From Homalodisca vitripennis (taxonomy: Eukaryota; Arthropoda; Insecta; Hemiptera; Cicadellidae): DNA of 64,000 nucleotides. The notes below the pieces were generated by a model. The model saw only the letters and a list, made by a program, of their open reading frames with translations. It was not told where the DNA came from and made no database searches. Both the position numbers and the translations under genes were made by a program. Shown one piece after another: positions 50,501-61,274 of this stretch (its first letter is position 1; each line of letters opens with the position of its first letter). The stretch is taken from NCBI RefSeq assembly GCF_021130785.1, contig NC_060215.1, positions 120,546,501-120,610,500 on the forward strand, read 5' to 3'.

Positions 50501-53500
50501 TGTTTTAATGACATATATCGTTCAACCAAATAAATCATCAGTACGAATACTATTTATTGTAAAGACTGTACAGGATATTTTAATGACTTGTAAGTAATAT
50601 ACGCTCTTACTGGTATTTAAATATTTTCGTACATTTGAGGTTACAGGAATGAATCGAAAAGTAGAGTAACCCCTTGAAAAAATTACTGAAAGGTTATTAA
50701 TATATACTGACAACTATTCTGCACAACGTAGTCGCGTAAATCAGGCTGACAGTCGAGGGCATCTACGGGAATTTACTGCAGCTGGCCTGTAGACATAGAG
50801 CTAGTGGACAATCGCGCTCTCTATCAGGTAATCGGCTATTTAATAAAGTAAGGACACCGGCCCAATAGTATCTTCATGATATGCGATAGGCCGATAAATA
50901 ACTGGTTACTGCTGTCAGGTGAACACCGGTGCGAGGGTTCAAATCCAATTACAGCGCACCATTTTTTTCATCTAAATAATGAATGGACACACATTTTTAA
51001 TAAAATAACGTTTTACCAAAAATAAAACCGAAATGTTCTGTAGATATTTTATATACTAAACCCGATTTAAATCACTAACATGGACTTTACCCTGGACAAT
51101 ACCCAAAAGGGTAGGCCTTGTATAATTTTTCAGAAGTAAAGTATACATTGAAGAGGACCCTAGTGAATGGTGATATATCTTGGTTTTACCTCGGAAAAAA
51201 TTGTGGAGCGTCAGTGAGGACGGATTCCCACAAGACGATGTTAAATGTAGTTAATGAGAAGCATACTGTGCAATATCCTGTCACCATGTGGTCCCTGAAA
51301 CCCGACTCAAGATCAAATGGTGCGTCCCCGTCTGTTCTCTCTCTCCAAGACACCTCTTCCCCCTCGTCGTTGTTTTCACCACTTACCGTAAGAAAGTCGC
51401 GCTCTGACAGCGGAACTCAGACCGAGGACAACCATATGAAGACCTGAAACAATACACCTACACAGGCTCACGAAGTAGCTGCTCAAACGGAGGAGCTCCT
51501 GAATACCAATGAAGAACCTTGTCAGCACTGTGTTATACGAAATGAGGAAGCACGAAACATGATGCAGACCATCAGGACTCTAGAGGAGGAACATGTAAAA
51601 AAATTGGCCTAACAAAATAAGCGGATTACTCGTGGTATAACTTCCAGGAAAAAATTTAAATTTAATCATTCAACAATAACAATAAAAAATGAGGAATTTA
51701 AAATATTTTATAGGATAAATAAATATCTTTCCTTGTCAATAACTCGTCCCAAGACGATCAGACGACCTCGTCCCAAGACGATCAGAGGACCCACGCTTCC
51801 ATGAATTTGGACAGCGGTGAGCAGTCTTAGCCGCTCTTCAACCCAACCACTTCTGAGGAGGTCGGAGTGCAGTGCGACCTGCCGGTACAGCTAACCGCTG
51901 GCACGTGTGAACGAGTTGACCTCCTCGACAGTATGAGGACAACGATAGAAGTCTTGGAGGCTAAGAACCAGAGTCTGAAGCTGCAGTTCGAAACTTGCGA
52001 GTGCGCTGATTATAAAGGGAACAACAGGTGGACAGAAGTAAAAAGAGGAAGCCTAAATATCCAGTATCGGTGAAAAATAAACTTAGTAGCCAACGTCTCT
52101 CCTGTCGGGGCAAGCGGTTACTGGTTGGAATGATCGTGGCATCGATGACCAGCCACTCAAGGATCATAGATGACGAGCAGCCGTGATTCCGTGTAAATCA
52201 TCCTGAAACGGCTGCTTCCACCGCCAACATGCCATCGTCCGCTGCTGCCCGACGTGTGTCGGCGACAACCCCTCATCGGCCAGCTAGCATACAAAATGTC
52301 TCCTACTCAGACGCCGTGAGACGCTCCCCCAGTCCAGACATTGTACAAGTCAAAGGATGGTTTGCATACTTAATAGAAAATTTAGTTTTTTTTAGGAGCC
52401 CACTTTACATCAAACAACTAAATTGTCAGAACCAAAACCGGCAAACTCAGACAAATAAAAAAAATACATGTTCAAGATTCCCTAAGACTAATCCACAAAA
52501 CGCTTAGTACGCAAACAACAAAAGGATGAAATTCAGCTTATTTGTGAGGATCTGAAATCAGATATTCTCGTTGTAAACGAAAACGGTATAAACAACGAAA
52601 ACCTTGAACTTGCAAAATTCCAAATTGGCAAATGCGTACTGTCACCAGGCCTCCAAAGGAGGTGGTCTGGCAATTTTTCAAAAAATGTCCAATCAAAGAA
52701 ACGACCGTGAAAGATTTCAAAGCAGCTGGGATCAGAGTACAAACTAACAGGTCAACATTAATTGTGATGGAGTTTTACAGGTCTCTCAGTGGAAATGAAG
52801 ATCAGGTTTTTTCAAAATTCGAAGCGTTACTCACTGACCTGACTAACCATTAAGTCTTGATGGGGGATCTCAACTTGCGAAGGACAGCAACCATCCATCC
52901 AGCGTTGCTGCTGAGGTCATTTGGCCTTGAACTTTTGGTCAAAACTCCAACGAGAGTGACGGCTACAACACAGTTGGCTATTGATAACATTATTACTAAC
53001 GTTGGAAATGTCACAGTTTCAATGGTCAACCAAGCTATCTCGGACCACTATGGCCAAGAGGCTGTCATTGGTGGAAAACAAATCGCGAGAGAACCAAAAA
53101 GTACCAAAACAATAAGAGACACAAGGTTTCCACCTCAACGCTTCCCTTTCAAAACAATAGTGGATTTTTACAAAATGTTCATACCTCGTAAAGCAGCAGT
53201 TTCAAATTTTCAATGAACGTTTGAATTTATATCTCGACAACTGCTGACCTACAAAACCGATCAAATTTTGTAAAAAAGAGGGTATATATTATTTGGGTCA
53301 CCAAAAGCATTCTGGTTTCGAGAGAAAAACTCAAGATTTTCTCCTACATAAACAGAAAAACAGCTAAAGAACAGTTCAAAACATTTTTTCGAAATCATAA
53401 AAAAATTACACAAAGGTGATCCAAGCTACAAAAGCGTATGTAGACTCAACATCAATTATTTCTTGAAAAACGTTTCCAAACCTATATAGGGCATTATTAA

Positions 53501-55491
53501 CAATAAAATTCAAGAATTTAATGAAATCGCAGGCATAATTTGCCACACACTTTCGAGTGATGCTTCTAGGGTTGCCGGCGAGCTTAACGGTTTTTTGCGT
53601 CTTTTGCTTGTGGACGGGGCCCACGCGTAGACAGAGTCCAAAAGCCTCAATGGCTCTGACTCCCGTAGTTGAGGAAGAGTTCGATAGAATCATTCAACAA
53701 CTCCCAGCAAAAAAAGCGATCGAAAATTGAGATCCATGTGGTTAATAAAAAAGTGCTCAAGGCTTATTGTGAAACCTCTAACCCAATCAGTCAATTTGTC
53801 TTTTAACTCAGGAGTTTTTCCATCTCTCATAAAAATTGCAAAAGTGCATCCAATTTTCAAGAACAAAAACCTCTGTTCAATAAAAACTATCGTACTGTCT
53901 CAATTTTGCCCATTTTGAGCAAAATATTTGAAAAACTGTTTCTAACGAGAATGCTTTAAGTATAAAATAAAAACAACCAGCATTCTGGATTCAGGAAAAA
54001 TTAATCGACGATAAACGCAGTAAGGGCTAGAGCGTCTGGATCACACACTAAGTGTGTTTTTTGACCTTTCTAGAACATTCGACTTCGTTGACCATGAAAC
54101 ACTGCTTGACATACAAGATTCTCATCGCATCTGAGGCGTGCTGCTCTTATGCCTTTAATCATGTTTAAGTCTGAGGGCTCAAGTGTTTCAGATCTCAAAC
54201 AAATTTTCCAAACCAATGAAACTGAGTGGATTTCCTTAGGGCTCTATACTCAGTCCAATCCTTTTCCTGTCGTACATAAACGACGTACATTCATCACTGC
54301 TGCATGGTAAAATCGTACAGTATGCTGATGAAACGGATCTCTGTTTCAGAGATCTCACAAGAAGGTTTTGAGCTACAAACCTTAGTCGATATCAACAATT
54401 ATGTTCAATATTTCAATAGCCTCAACCTTCATGCGAATTCTTCGAAATCCAACGTGCTGAATTTCGCACTGCGTCCAGTTGATTCCTAATTTGCGTCAGC
54501 CGTCATTTTGGCAGATTCTATATTGGAAGTAGTCTACTCCTCAAAATTCCTTGGAATACTCCTCGATCGAGGGTTGACATGGATAATCACGTTGACCAGT
54601 GTGCACTAAACTGTCCTCAGGAATATATGTTTGAGGTCCTTGGCACGGTACTGCCTCAGTCAGGTACTGCGGTGTATTATGGGCTAATTCACCCTCATCT
54701 TTCCTATGGAGTGGTGTTGTGTGGGGCCTGTGCAGACAATAGTTTCCTGATGGTGTTCAAATAGCAAAAAAGCGATTCGTATTACCGCTAAGTTGAATTT
54801 TAGGGAGTCGTGCAGGAAGGCATTCAAAAACTTTCAACTGATGACTTTGCGCAGTCTCTACATTTTAGAAACATCTTTGTTCTTTTTGCCTAAATGTGCC
54901 CTAACCAGGGGACGTGACATACACGGGTATGAGACTAGAGACAGAAATAACTACCGTACTTGAAGACACAGAACAGTGTTTTAAGAGCAGTTGCCTTCGC
55001 AGGCAGGTTTTCATTTCATAGACAGATTGCTAAATTCCCTGAAAAATGTCCAAACGCCCAAGGCGCCAAAATTTCGTTTTAACCACTTTCAGGTGTCAAG
55101 TGCATTCTACAGCGTTCAGGAGTTTCTGACGATTAACTGGTAGACCGCCCAATTCGATGACTTATTCCAGCGCTGGAATTGGGTTGGGACTGGCGAAGGA
55201 TGAATGACACAGGAATTAATGAAAAATGACACAAGTTTGGATGTAGTGGTAATGTTGTGTGATTATTTAAAATTCAGAATTAATTATGACGTTTGCCATA
55301 AAATGTGCAATTGTTAGGAGCAATTAACGATTTGATTTGATCTGATGTTCACAGGTCCGAGAAATGTCACTGTTGGGTCCGGGACTATAGAGATGCATGA
55401 CGTAGAAACTGTCAATGAAGTTCCGCGTGGCCCTGATATGGGTGGGGGCTGTTTTTCACGTGTAGTTCCAGATCCTCCAGCATCTCACTAG
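34698..55491 (+). CDS. Four-exon gene for a small single-pass membrane protein (127 aa), unknown family
   Basis: Exons 34698-34720 (23 nt), 46188-46279 (92), 48852-48983 (132) and 55355-55491 (137) sum to 384 nt, exactly 127 codons plus TAG. Junction phases 2, 1 and 1 all fit, and split codons give Pro8, Pro39 and Gly83. Predicted protein: a Ser/Thr/Tyr-rich N-terminus ([19 protein letters not shown], about 1-38) with sequons NYS (35-37) and NKT (41-43); one hydrophobic helix [16 protein letters not shown] (44-59); basic [10 protein letters not shown] (60-69); and a tail with [17 protein letters not shown] (94-110) ending PDPPASH. The positive-inside rule and sequons suggest N-outside, C-inside, with no cleaved signal peptide. 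The introns (11.5, 2.6 and 6.4 kb) are full of repeats. An initiator precedes it and AATAAA follows. I cannot name the family. I infer a real gene from four independent phase-consistent, codon-biased exons. Confidence 0.72.
35740..36770 (-). pseudogene. Penelope-like element remnant (RT end and GIY-YIG-like domain)
   Basis: Minus-strand fragments: [20 protein letters not shown] with [18 protein letters not shown] (36760-36625), which resembles the thumb part of Penelope-type RT (long helix then NGYP/N..I.R); then [20 protein letters not shown] and CNGLRV (about 35960-35885), which fits the GIY-YIG endonuclease pattern (IY.I.C..C...YIG.T), with the G of YIG replaced by S; then [11 protein letters not shown] (about 35830-35800). 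It lies in intron 1 of the four-exon gene, antisense to it. Heavily broken. Confidence 0.68.
36771..38173. repeat. 117-bp satellite, twelve tandem units
   Basis: The anchor ttacaaaaatgg starts at 36771 and recurs every 117 bp to 37941, then at 38057 after a one-base loss, giving twelve units. The first four alternate in two types (ggg/gga after aaaat, taatccatg/taatcgatg, gcatag/gcgtag), that is a 234-bp dimer repeat. Later units are a homogenised monomer type with aaattgttagt and gtaacgtcatgcc. Units 1-4 and 12 carry TGACGTCA; most others have TAACGTCA. It lies in intron 1 of the four-exon gene. Confidence 0.96.
38174..39437. other. AT-rich intron DNA
   Basis: No recognisable gene or transposon. 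The 65-codon frame at 38912-39109 is unsupported. Confidence 0.4.
39438..39842 (-). CDS. Hypothetical ORF or exon with Ala-Gly repeat, antisense in intron 1
   Basis: A 134-codon frame in a GC-rich island. From the acceptor-like tgtttgtttcag at 39803-39792 it reads [20 protein letters not shown], then [19 protein letters not shown], the repeat [13 protein letters not shown] and [20 protein letters not shown] possible donor GCCGAG|GTGGGA at 39480/39479 would make an internal phase-0 exon of 104 codons; otherwise it stops at 39438 after NCPN. Codons look gene-like, but other frames are also open, as expected in GC-rich DNA, and I recognise no domain. It could be a transposon ORF. Confidence 0.33.
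   Translation of the reverse strand: MPVQKRWQGAGIQCLFQDVTIGQTRRTIPLTALTGTLPKVVELASHGETERAENSQKHSSFSERVSPLRTVAGAGAGAGAGEQLVGKLVKVNQLTSTNQSNQAENQYLMERLPHRLTRVAEVGKIKDTKINCPN
39601..39629. repeat. (CCGGCA)n hexanucleotide repeat
   Basis: Nearly five perfect units, read on the minus strand as Ala-Gly pairs. Confidence 0.95.
39843..42133. other. AT-rich intron DNA
   Basis: The 94-codon frame at 41180-41464 is Ser-rich and unidentified. On the opposite strand GCCGAG|GTGAGT at 41193-41182 is a consensus-quality donor, but no clear exon precedes it. Confidence 0.35.
42134..42348 (+). other. Short dispersed repeat C, copy 2, and a Cys-rich frame
   Basis: 42134-42196 matches 33458-33523. The overlapping frame 42118-42348 (76 codons) contains [20 protein letters not shown], faintly like a SWIM-type C-x-C...C-x-H arrangement. 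The match is too weak to call a domain. No splice sites fit. Confidence 0.35.
42788..43075 (+). other. GC-rich open frame without ATG, with clustered AACCGTT sites
   Basis: A 95-codon + frame is open from GTT 42788 to TAA 43075. An acceptor-like ctccttccccacag lies near its start (42810-42823). Peptide pieces such as [19 protein letters not shown] and [19 protein letters not shown] match nothing I know. Within 42850-42920 the sequence repeats caacgg, caaccgttg and caaccgtta, like Myb-type YAACNG sites, or subterminal repeats of a DNA transposon. Function unresolved. Confidence 0.28.
43200..43460 (+). pseudogene. Reverse transcriptase C-terminal fragment
   Basis: [20 protein letters not shown] and [10 protein letters not shown] (43265-43365) fit the conserved Y.A.F.S...YG...WG block at the end of the palm/thumb of Jockey-type RT. 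It is in sense orientation in intron 1. Only this block is secure. Confidence 0.6.
43464..43590 (+). repeat. Direct repeat D, copy 1
   Basis: ttttttagtagctaattacc, gtactatttaatctaaatat and ctctgtaatttgaaatatat recur at 44200-44320 in the same orientation, about 735 bp downstream. Confidence 0.85.
44200..44320 (+). repeat. Direct repeat D, copy 2
   Basis: This is the partner of 43464-43590, with a few substitutions and small deletions. It suggests a local duplication or two copies of one retrotransposon 3' UTR, since copy 1 directly follows an RT fragment. Confidence 0.85.
44321..46187. other. AT-rich intron 1 DNA
   Basis: Nothing identified. A short TA tract is at about 44871-44884. Confidence 0.45.
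46188..46279 (+). CDS. Exon 2 (extracellular segment)
   Basis: Acceptor cgcccactcgcag, donor GAGC|GTAAGT. The peptide includes [22 protein letters not shown] and MGEDNYSE. Codons are strongly C-ending. Another frame from ATG 46161 is also open, but it does not fit the neighbouring exon phases. Confidence 0.68.
47513..47587. repeat. (TA)n microsatellite in intron 2
   Basis: About 37 TA units. The GC-richer stretch after it (47590-48000) carries an unassigned 69-codon frame at 47919-48128. Confidence 0.95.
48852..48983 (+). CDS. Exon 3 (transmembrane helix and basic segment)
   Basis: Acceptor tttaatgttgcag; phase-1 start; peptide [20 protein letters not shown] and [20 protein letters not shown]. 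The donor TTG|GTTTGT is weaker than the others, but it is the position that restores phase with exon 4. The frame is open upstream to an ATG at 48683 and downstream to 49033, which are intronic read-through. Confidence 0.65.
48984..50590. other. Intron 3 DNA, nothing recognised
   Basis: The 67-codon minus frame at 49448-49651 lies in a GC-richer stretch and may be transposon-derived, but no motif is readable. Confidence 0.35.
50591..50846 (+). repeat. Dispersed repeat family A, copy 2
   Basis: This is the partner of 489-745 (see that entry). It lies in intron 3 of the four-exon gene. Confidence 0.75.
50871..50968 (+). repeat. tRNA-like segment, possible SINE remnant
   Basis: GGTTCAAATCC (50936-50946) matches the Pol III B box (GGTTCGANTCC) and is followed by gcgcacca and a T7 run (50962-50968) like a Pol III terminator. 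A box A and a closed acceptor stem could not be found, so it is not a functional tRNA gene. Confidence 0.4.
51118..55345 (+). mobile_element. Non-LTR retrotransposon, SGNH-ORF1 family, + strand copy in intron 3
   Basis: This is the same family as 6547-10460, in sense to the host gene. ORF1: [17 protein letters not shown] and [20 protein letters not shown] at 51118-51447, then [20 protein letters not shown] and [19 protein letters not shown] (coiled coil) at 51867-51990. The SGNH core is deleted, leaving a [10 protein letters not shown] trace near 52105. Endonuclease and RT follow to about 55145. The 3' region ends in gatttgatttgatc (55330-55343), a short repeated tail typical of CR1-like elements. 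A tandem duplicated ctcgtcccaagacgatcaga lies at about 51744-51790. Confidence 0.88.
52530..55145 (+). pseudogene. Retrotransposon ORF2: endonuclease and reverse transcriptase, decayed
   Basis: Endonuclease: [20 protein letters not shown] (52545-52605), MGDLNLRR (52860), [20 protein letters not shown] and [13 protein letters not shown] (52945-53065). [17 protein letters not shown] (53820-53870) and [16 protein letters not shown] (53900-53935), [22 protein letters not shown] (54060-54115), [18 protein letters not shown] (54255-54305), then [10 protein letters not shown] (about 54318-54347), where the second catalytic Asp of YADD is read as Glu. Next comes [13 protein letters not shown] (54545-54580), [19 protein letters not shown] (54665-54725) and finally FYSVQEFL (about 55110-55135). 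Frameshifts and stops occur between most blocks. Confidence 0.88.
55355..55491 (+). CDS. Exon 4 (cytoplasmic tail and stop)
   Basis: Acceptor gatctgatgttcacag; GT completes Gly83; then [20 protein letters not shown] and [11 protein letters not shown], ending VVPDPPASH and TAG at 55489. The acceptor lies only about ten bases past the tail of a retrotransposon. Confidence 0.65.
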
Positions 55492-55557
55492 GGGCTGTGA
55501 AGATTACTTCCTGATATGTCATTAATGTCTTCACATGTATTAAATATTTATCATGTG

Positions 55558-55563
55558 AATAAA
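55558..55563 (+). terminator. AATAAA polyadenylation signal of the four-exon gene
   Basis: 66 nt after the TAG, giving a short 3' UTR of about 90 nt. Cleavage is expected near 55575-55590. Confidence 0.6.
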
Positions 55564-57409
55564 ATGTGTAATAATACATAAAGTCTTTAATTTAAAATTT
55601 CCTGATCTTAATGAATTCATTACACAATACGTTGGAATATTTAATTACATGTTCGTAAAAAATAACTACACTTCTTTTACAACTCAACTAAATTTAAAAA
55701 AAGTAGAAATGATTCATGTTTAAATATTATAAATTTACAATCATTTTTCAGTGTGGAATAACGCATAATGTCAGTAATAACATTGCCATGATTCTATCAA
55801 TGTCCAAAAAACATATATAAAGATATAAAGTCTCAACAAATTTCAATCTGGTTTTTAAATCAAAGCTATTTTAGGTCCTGTCACCATCTATGGAAAAGAC
55901 AATTTGTTATGGATATAGTTACCAATATTTTTGTGAAGTCTTAAATATTTTATACAGTATTAAATAGTGGTGACGTTATTTACCTCGTGTTAAGAAGGAA
56001 TTCAGCCAGCTCATACTGAGTGTAATGGATAATGGACAAGACTACTCTTAATAATAGTTTAACTACAAAATTTAATTATTTTTATAAAATTGGTCATCGA
56101 CTAGAGGGAAGCTGTAATTTTAATCTTAACTATGATTTTATGTTATTAGCCACATGTATGTACGAGGAAGTATAGATAATAACTTGAACATGAAAAACGA
56201 AAACAATAACAGTACTTGTCTTTCAACCTCGATGTAGGTTCCAGAAATCATTAAGTAAGTTAACGGGTTAGAAGGAGCACCCTAAAGCCGTACTTTTTCT
56301 ACACAATTACCCATAAAGTTAACAGTAATGTACTGCTTTTGATAAAGACTAATATAAATGAAACATAAAAAATTTTGTTTTAGTTCTATTAAATATTTAT
56401 TATTGCTAATACCTCAATGATCTTTGTGTACGGAATACAAGGAAAATTTTGTTTAACATAACACTATCAAAAATTTAATTTTACGCCACAAAGATCATTT
56501 GAAAAAAATGTAAAGCAAATATTTTCTTACTATAAAATAAACCAAACAGTGTTGGAATATGTCCCATATAATTAGATTAGGGAAACAGTGATTACATTGT
56601 ACGATCTTATAGAAAATTGTTCTTAAGTTAACCATCAAACAACAAATATAACAGTAGCTCAAAAACCATCAACTTTTCACGAAATGTTAAAGCGATTTTA
56701 AACATTATTTCGATCATTATAAGAATGTTCGGTATATTTCCGATTCATTTTATTTTAAAACTAACATTCAACTTTGGAAAACTGAGTAGGTGGGAGTGCT
56801 AAGTTACATTTCCCATTTGAAACATTCCACTTTCTTATGTTACGTATGGGACTGTTAATTTTCTCTTCTTTTGATATTTCATTTTCTTTTCACCCCATTA
56901 AAACATCAGTTCACTTATTAAAGAAGACCAATCCTAATTTGCCTATTTAAAGAGAATGGAACGTACCGTATTAACCGACAGAAGACCACATTAGCATTGA
57001 AAAGTGGACAGACAAACAAACAGATAACAAGAAGTTACACCAACAATTCGGAGCAATATATAGTTCACGTAAAATTTTAGTAAAGACACGTGACAGATCA
57101 CACAAACATATCACAAACTTGTGACACAAAGTGTTGACATTTCCTATGGAGTGTAATATTAAGAAAACCATTTCAGCATCATACTGCACGAATTGCAGAT
57201 GTTTTGTATACATAGCTTGGTTCATAAAGTTATTAATTTTTGTTACCTTATAACAGAGATCTGAAAAATCAGCAGTAGTACAATTAAGGTTTTTTTAAAT
57301 GATCTAACCTCGTAGAAAGAGTACTGAAGTATCTAAGACTAATTGGTAACAACCGGGTAGTTTGTAAAACGTGCTGTACATAATTATGATTGTATACATA
57401 CACACAATA
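55564..57409. other. AT-rich intergenic DNA
   Basis: Nothing recognised. The frame at 56971-57225 (-) is unsupported. Confidence 0.4.
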
Positions 57410-58400
57410 TTTTTAGAGGACTTCAGGCCCATAACTTGGTTCTACATTCTACATTATCCTTTCCTTTTTTTAACCGATCTACCTTTTAGTTTCTCAACTA
57501 AGACTACTCTATATGACGATGATACTGCATTCATAGTTACTAGTAAATTATTCAATTAGGTAAGAGCACATTTTGATGAGGTCGTGGTATGTGCTATATA
57601 TAGCACCTTGCTTGGCAGCCTTGCTTTAATAGCAACCTAGAAGTTAATACTGATAAAACACAATCAATTTCCTTCTAATTGCAAAAGTTGAACATAAAGT
57701 AAAGTGTTTCTAAAACTACTCAATTTCTTGGAGTGACTATTGATCAGAAATTTATTTGGCGAGGCTCATACTATATACAGTAATTTTAAAAACGTATAGC
57801 ACCTGTTTTCTATTACGAAAATTTAAATCTTGTGTTTGTTGATATATGATGCTTATCTCTCAGTTTGGCTAATTCTACTCTCACTTCCTATATGCTTCAA
57901 TGCTCTGGGAAATAGTAACGGTTCTATAAAGGGTTTTCAAATGGCAAATAAAGGCTAGGAGAATTTGGCCATTAACCTTATACGTATTTAACAATATTTT
58001 ATTGATGATAATTTAGAGACAGCTCCTCCATGTTTATATTTGAATATTCAATACATATTAAGAAAAACCAAACCTAATTTGGTTGTTTAAACCATGACTA
58101 TAGTTCTCAAAGAGCACGCAGGATGTCGTTTTACCTTCTTCCTGAACCTATAGAAGGCAATAGCTGGTCATAAATATTTGCAAATTAGGTGTGTTAACAA
58201 ATTATCGCAATAGTTTAGAAGCCTAGAACTTCAACCATATTCAGTTCAATTTCCAATCCATTTAATAAAGCCTTTATCCACTTTAAACATGTTTGACAAC
58301 CAATGAATCTTAACTTAGTACATACAGGTGCATGTGACAGTTTTCACTTGAGGGTAAGACTTTTTATGTTTAGGCTGCCTCCTGCATTGCCAATTTATTT
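57410..58400 (+). pseudogene. Reverse transcriptase relic, 3' half
   Basis: + strand blocks: LTDLPFSFSTKTTLYDDDTA and FIVTS (57465-57548; YDDD for canonical YADD), FLGVTIDQKFIW (57725-57760), LYASMLWEIVT (57890-57920), FKWQIKARRIWPL (57938-57975), then PCLYLNIQYILRK (58030-58066). The 3' end is followed by a T-rich stretch near 58395. Stops in every frame. Confidence 0.72.
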
Positions 58401-58526
58401 ATTTTTTTTATTTGTATGAGGACTTTAACGTGTTTGCATTGAACAGGTCCTCAGTAAGTTTTGACTTTATCTTGCACGTAAAATTATTCTTATTGTTTAG
58501 TATTATTATGTTTTACAAAAATTTAC

Positions 58527-58528
<2 letters not shown>

Positions 58529-58584
<56 letters not shown>
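58529..58584. repeat. (TA)n microsatellite, left border of the 58.6-61.2-kb array
   Basis: About 28 TA units directly followed by the first array sequence cactcgcccc. Confidence 0.95.
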
Positions 58585-58587
<3 letters not shown>

Positions 58588-61274
58588 TCGCCCCAGGCCC
58601 CCATAATATTCGCTAAGAAATTCGGGGATAAGCGATATTCGGGGAAAGTGTAGGTCCGAGTATTAGATTATCTGGGAGTTAAAAGTAGACCTATTTTATT
58701 GAATTCTCCAGTTTTAACCAAAGTTTTGACTTAAAGTGCATCTTGTGGCAAACCATTAGAGATACAAGAAAAAGTGACTGGACCTCTCTTGTCGGAAATT
58801 TAGTTTTGTGTTCCCATTCTGCCCTTGGATTTGATGTAAGACCTTTGATTTAGCTGGTACAGAGCTTGGAAGAAAAAGCTGCACTGGTCAGGTATTGTGA
58901 GTTGTTTAGTGTAAATATTATAAAAAGCCATGCTAAGTCAGTATTTTCAAGTTGCTTAGGGGTTTTAATTTGCTCGGGGGTTTATGTAGTCATGCCATTA
59001 AATTCCGGGGGAATGTTTAATGTTACCGGGGGTTAAGACATTAGGGGGTTACATTTACTTAGGATATTATCTGGTCATACCAGGAAATTCCAGGGGGGGG
59101 GTAGTTCCGAGGGTTAAGACACACGTGGGGCTCTTTTGGAGGGTGTTGCGTTAGTGAGCATAAATAAAATTAATTCTGTCCCTAATAACTATTGACCTTC
59201 GCTAACCCTCAGCCAATTCGCGATGTGTTCTAGTAGACGTATACTAGTCAGTATTTTACTTAGTAATACAAACTAAATCTGGAACTGTTACGAATTGCAC
59301 AATTTTTAGTCGGAAAAATAAAAAATCCCTAAAATTGCCAATTCACAAAAAATATTTTGCCATTGAGAGCGTGTAACAAGCTTACGGAAAGATATACCGA
59401 ACAACAAAAAGCTACTGAACATTTTTTTTAGATCCTATCAATAGTAATGTATAAATGTTTTGAGATTTAAGCTAGCACAATCGGGTCAACTGCTATCGAC
59501 TCCAATAACAAAAGTTTCACGTACAAACTTTTAACATTTATTAGCCAAACCGATGAAGATAGGGCAACAAGTCACTAGACCTTTTTTGTAGATCGCATTA
59601 TTTTGTATTAATAGATTATTATGTTGATCGGGGAGCTTAACTTAATCAGAAGTTCATCTACCAGGAAATTCCCGAAAGGGGGTTTTATGCTATCGGGGGT
59701 CATAAGTAGGCGAGGTACTTTTGTGGGAAATGTGTGTCTGTGCTAAGAGAATACAAGTATGTGTACAGTAGTTTTATCAAAATTTAAAGTTGATCAGTGG
59801 GTTATTACTTATTAAATTATCATTCCATACCAGAGTATTGACAAAGAATCACTATTTTATTAAATTAATTAAACACTACTCTGTCCCTATTTACTATTGG
59901 CACTTCGCTGTCGCTCAGCCAATTGACGATTTGGGGTTTTAGTCACTCATTAACGTAGTAACATAATTTAAATCCGGAACCAGAACGGATTGCGCAAATT
60001 ATAGGCGCATCATATTTACAACTACTGAAATTACTAATTACGACCAAGATTTTGCCATTAAGGAGATTTAAGGGCTTACGTAAGGATATACGACAAAAAG
60101 CTACCTAACCTTTTTTAGACCTGTAAATTGTATAGTTATTGAAAATTTAGGATTAAAGCTATGACCAATGGTTTGGCTGCTACCGCCTCCAGAAACAAAA
60201 TTCTCACGTAAAAATTATAAAATATTTTCATTTAAACAGGTTTTTAGGCCAGACCATTTAGGATAGGGCAAAAAGTTACGAGAATTTTTTTGTAGAACAC
60301 GTCATTTGCTAAAACTTATGAAATAACGTGTTTTGAGCTACGACCAACCGTTCAGCCGCTATAAAGCATGGAAGGTAAATTTGTTGCGAAAATTTCCAAA
60401 TATTTTTACTTAATCGCATTTTGCGGCCAAACCAATGGAGATAGAGTAAACAGTTACTTGACCTTTTTTGAAGATCACCTTATTTACTAAATCCGAAATC
60501 TGTTTTATTTTGACCCCCGACCAAGGATTTCGCCGCTATCGACCCCAAAAAATTACAAAAAATTGCACATAATCACGTTTTTCGGCCAAAGCAATGGAGA
60601 TAGGGCAATAAGTCACTGAACCTTTTCTGTAGATCACGCAATTTGCTAATTTGATTGGTCAATCAGATCTGAGCTACGACCAACGGTTCGGCCGCTATCG
60701 GGCTCGAAACATTATTTTTAGTGACAAAATCTCTGGAATGTTAAATATTCGAGCGTTTTGTCGCTTAACCATGGAGGATAGAGCAAAAAGTCACTGGATC
60801 TTTTCTGTAGATCACGCAATTTGCTGATTTGATTGTTAAATCAGATTTGAGCTACGACCAACGGTTCGGCCGCTATCGGGCTCGAAACATTATTTTTAGT
60901 GACAAAATCTCTGGAATGTTAAATATTCGAGCGTTTTTTCGCTTAACCATGGAAGATAGAGCAAAAAGTCACCGGATCTTTTTTGTAGTTCTTTTCATTT
61001 TTGACTAAAGATTTTCCATCAGATCCGAGCTAGCTCCAATGGTTCGCCCGCTATCGGGCTTACAAAAAAGGCCTGCAAGGGTAGAAAATGCGCGTTTCTT
61101 GCGAATTGTTTTGAGAGGTTTAAAATTTAAAATTCCCGGTTTTCAGACTTTTCCCGTTGGTTATACGACAAAAGGTACCTGAGTGCCAAATTTCAAGTTA
61201 GCACTTCTAGAACTATGTTAGAATTTGTATCTATATATCAGTCAGTGAGTCAGTTACACTTGCGGCTGTATAAG

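Noticed and set aside
50871..50968. Functional tRNA gene
   Set aside because: Box B is present but there is no box A, anticodon stem or closed acceptor stem.
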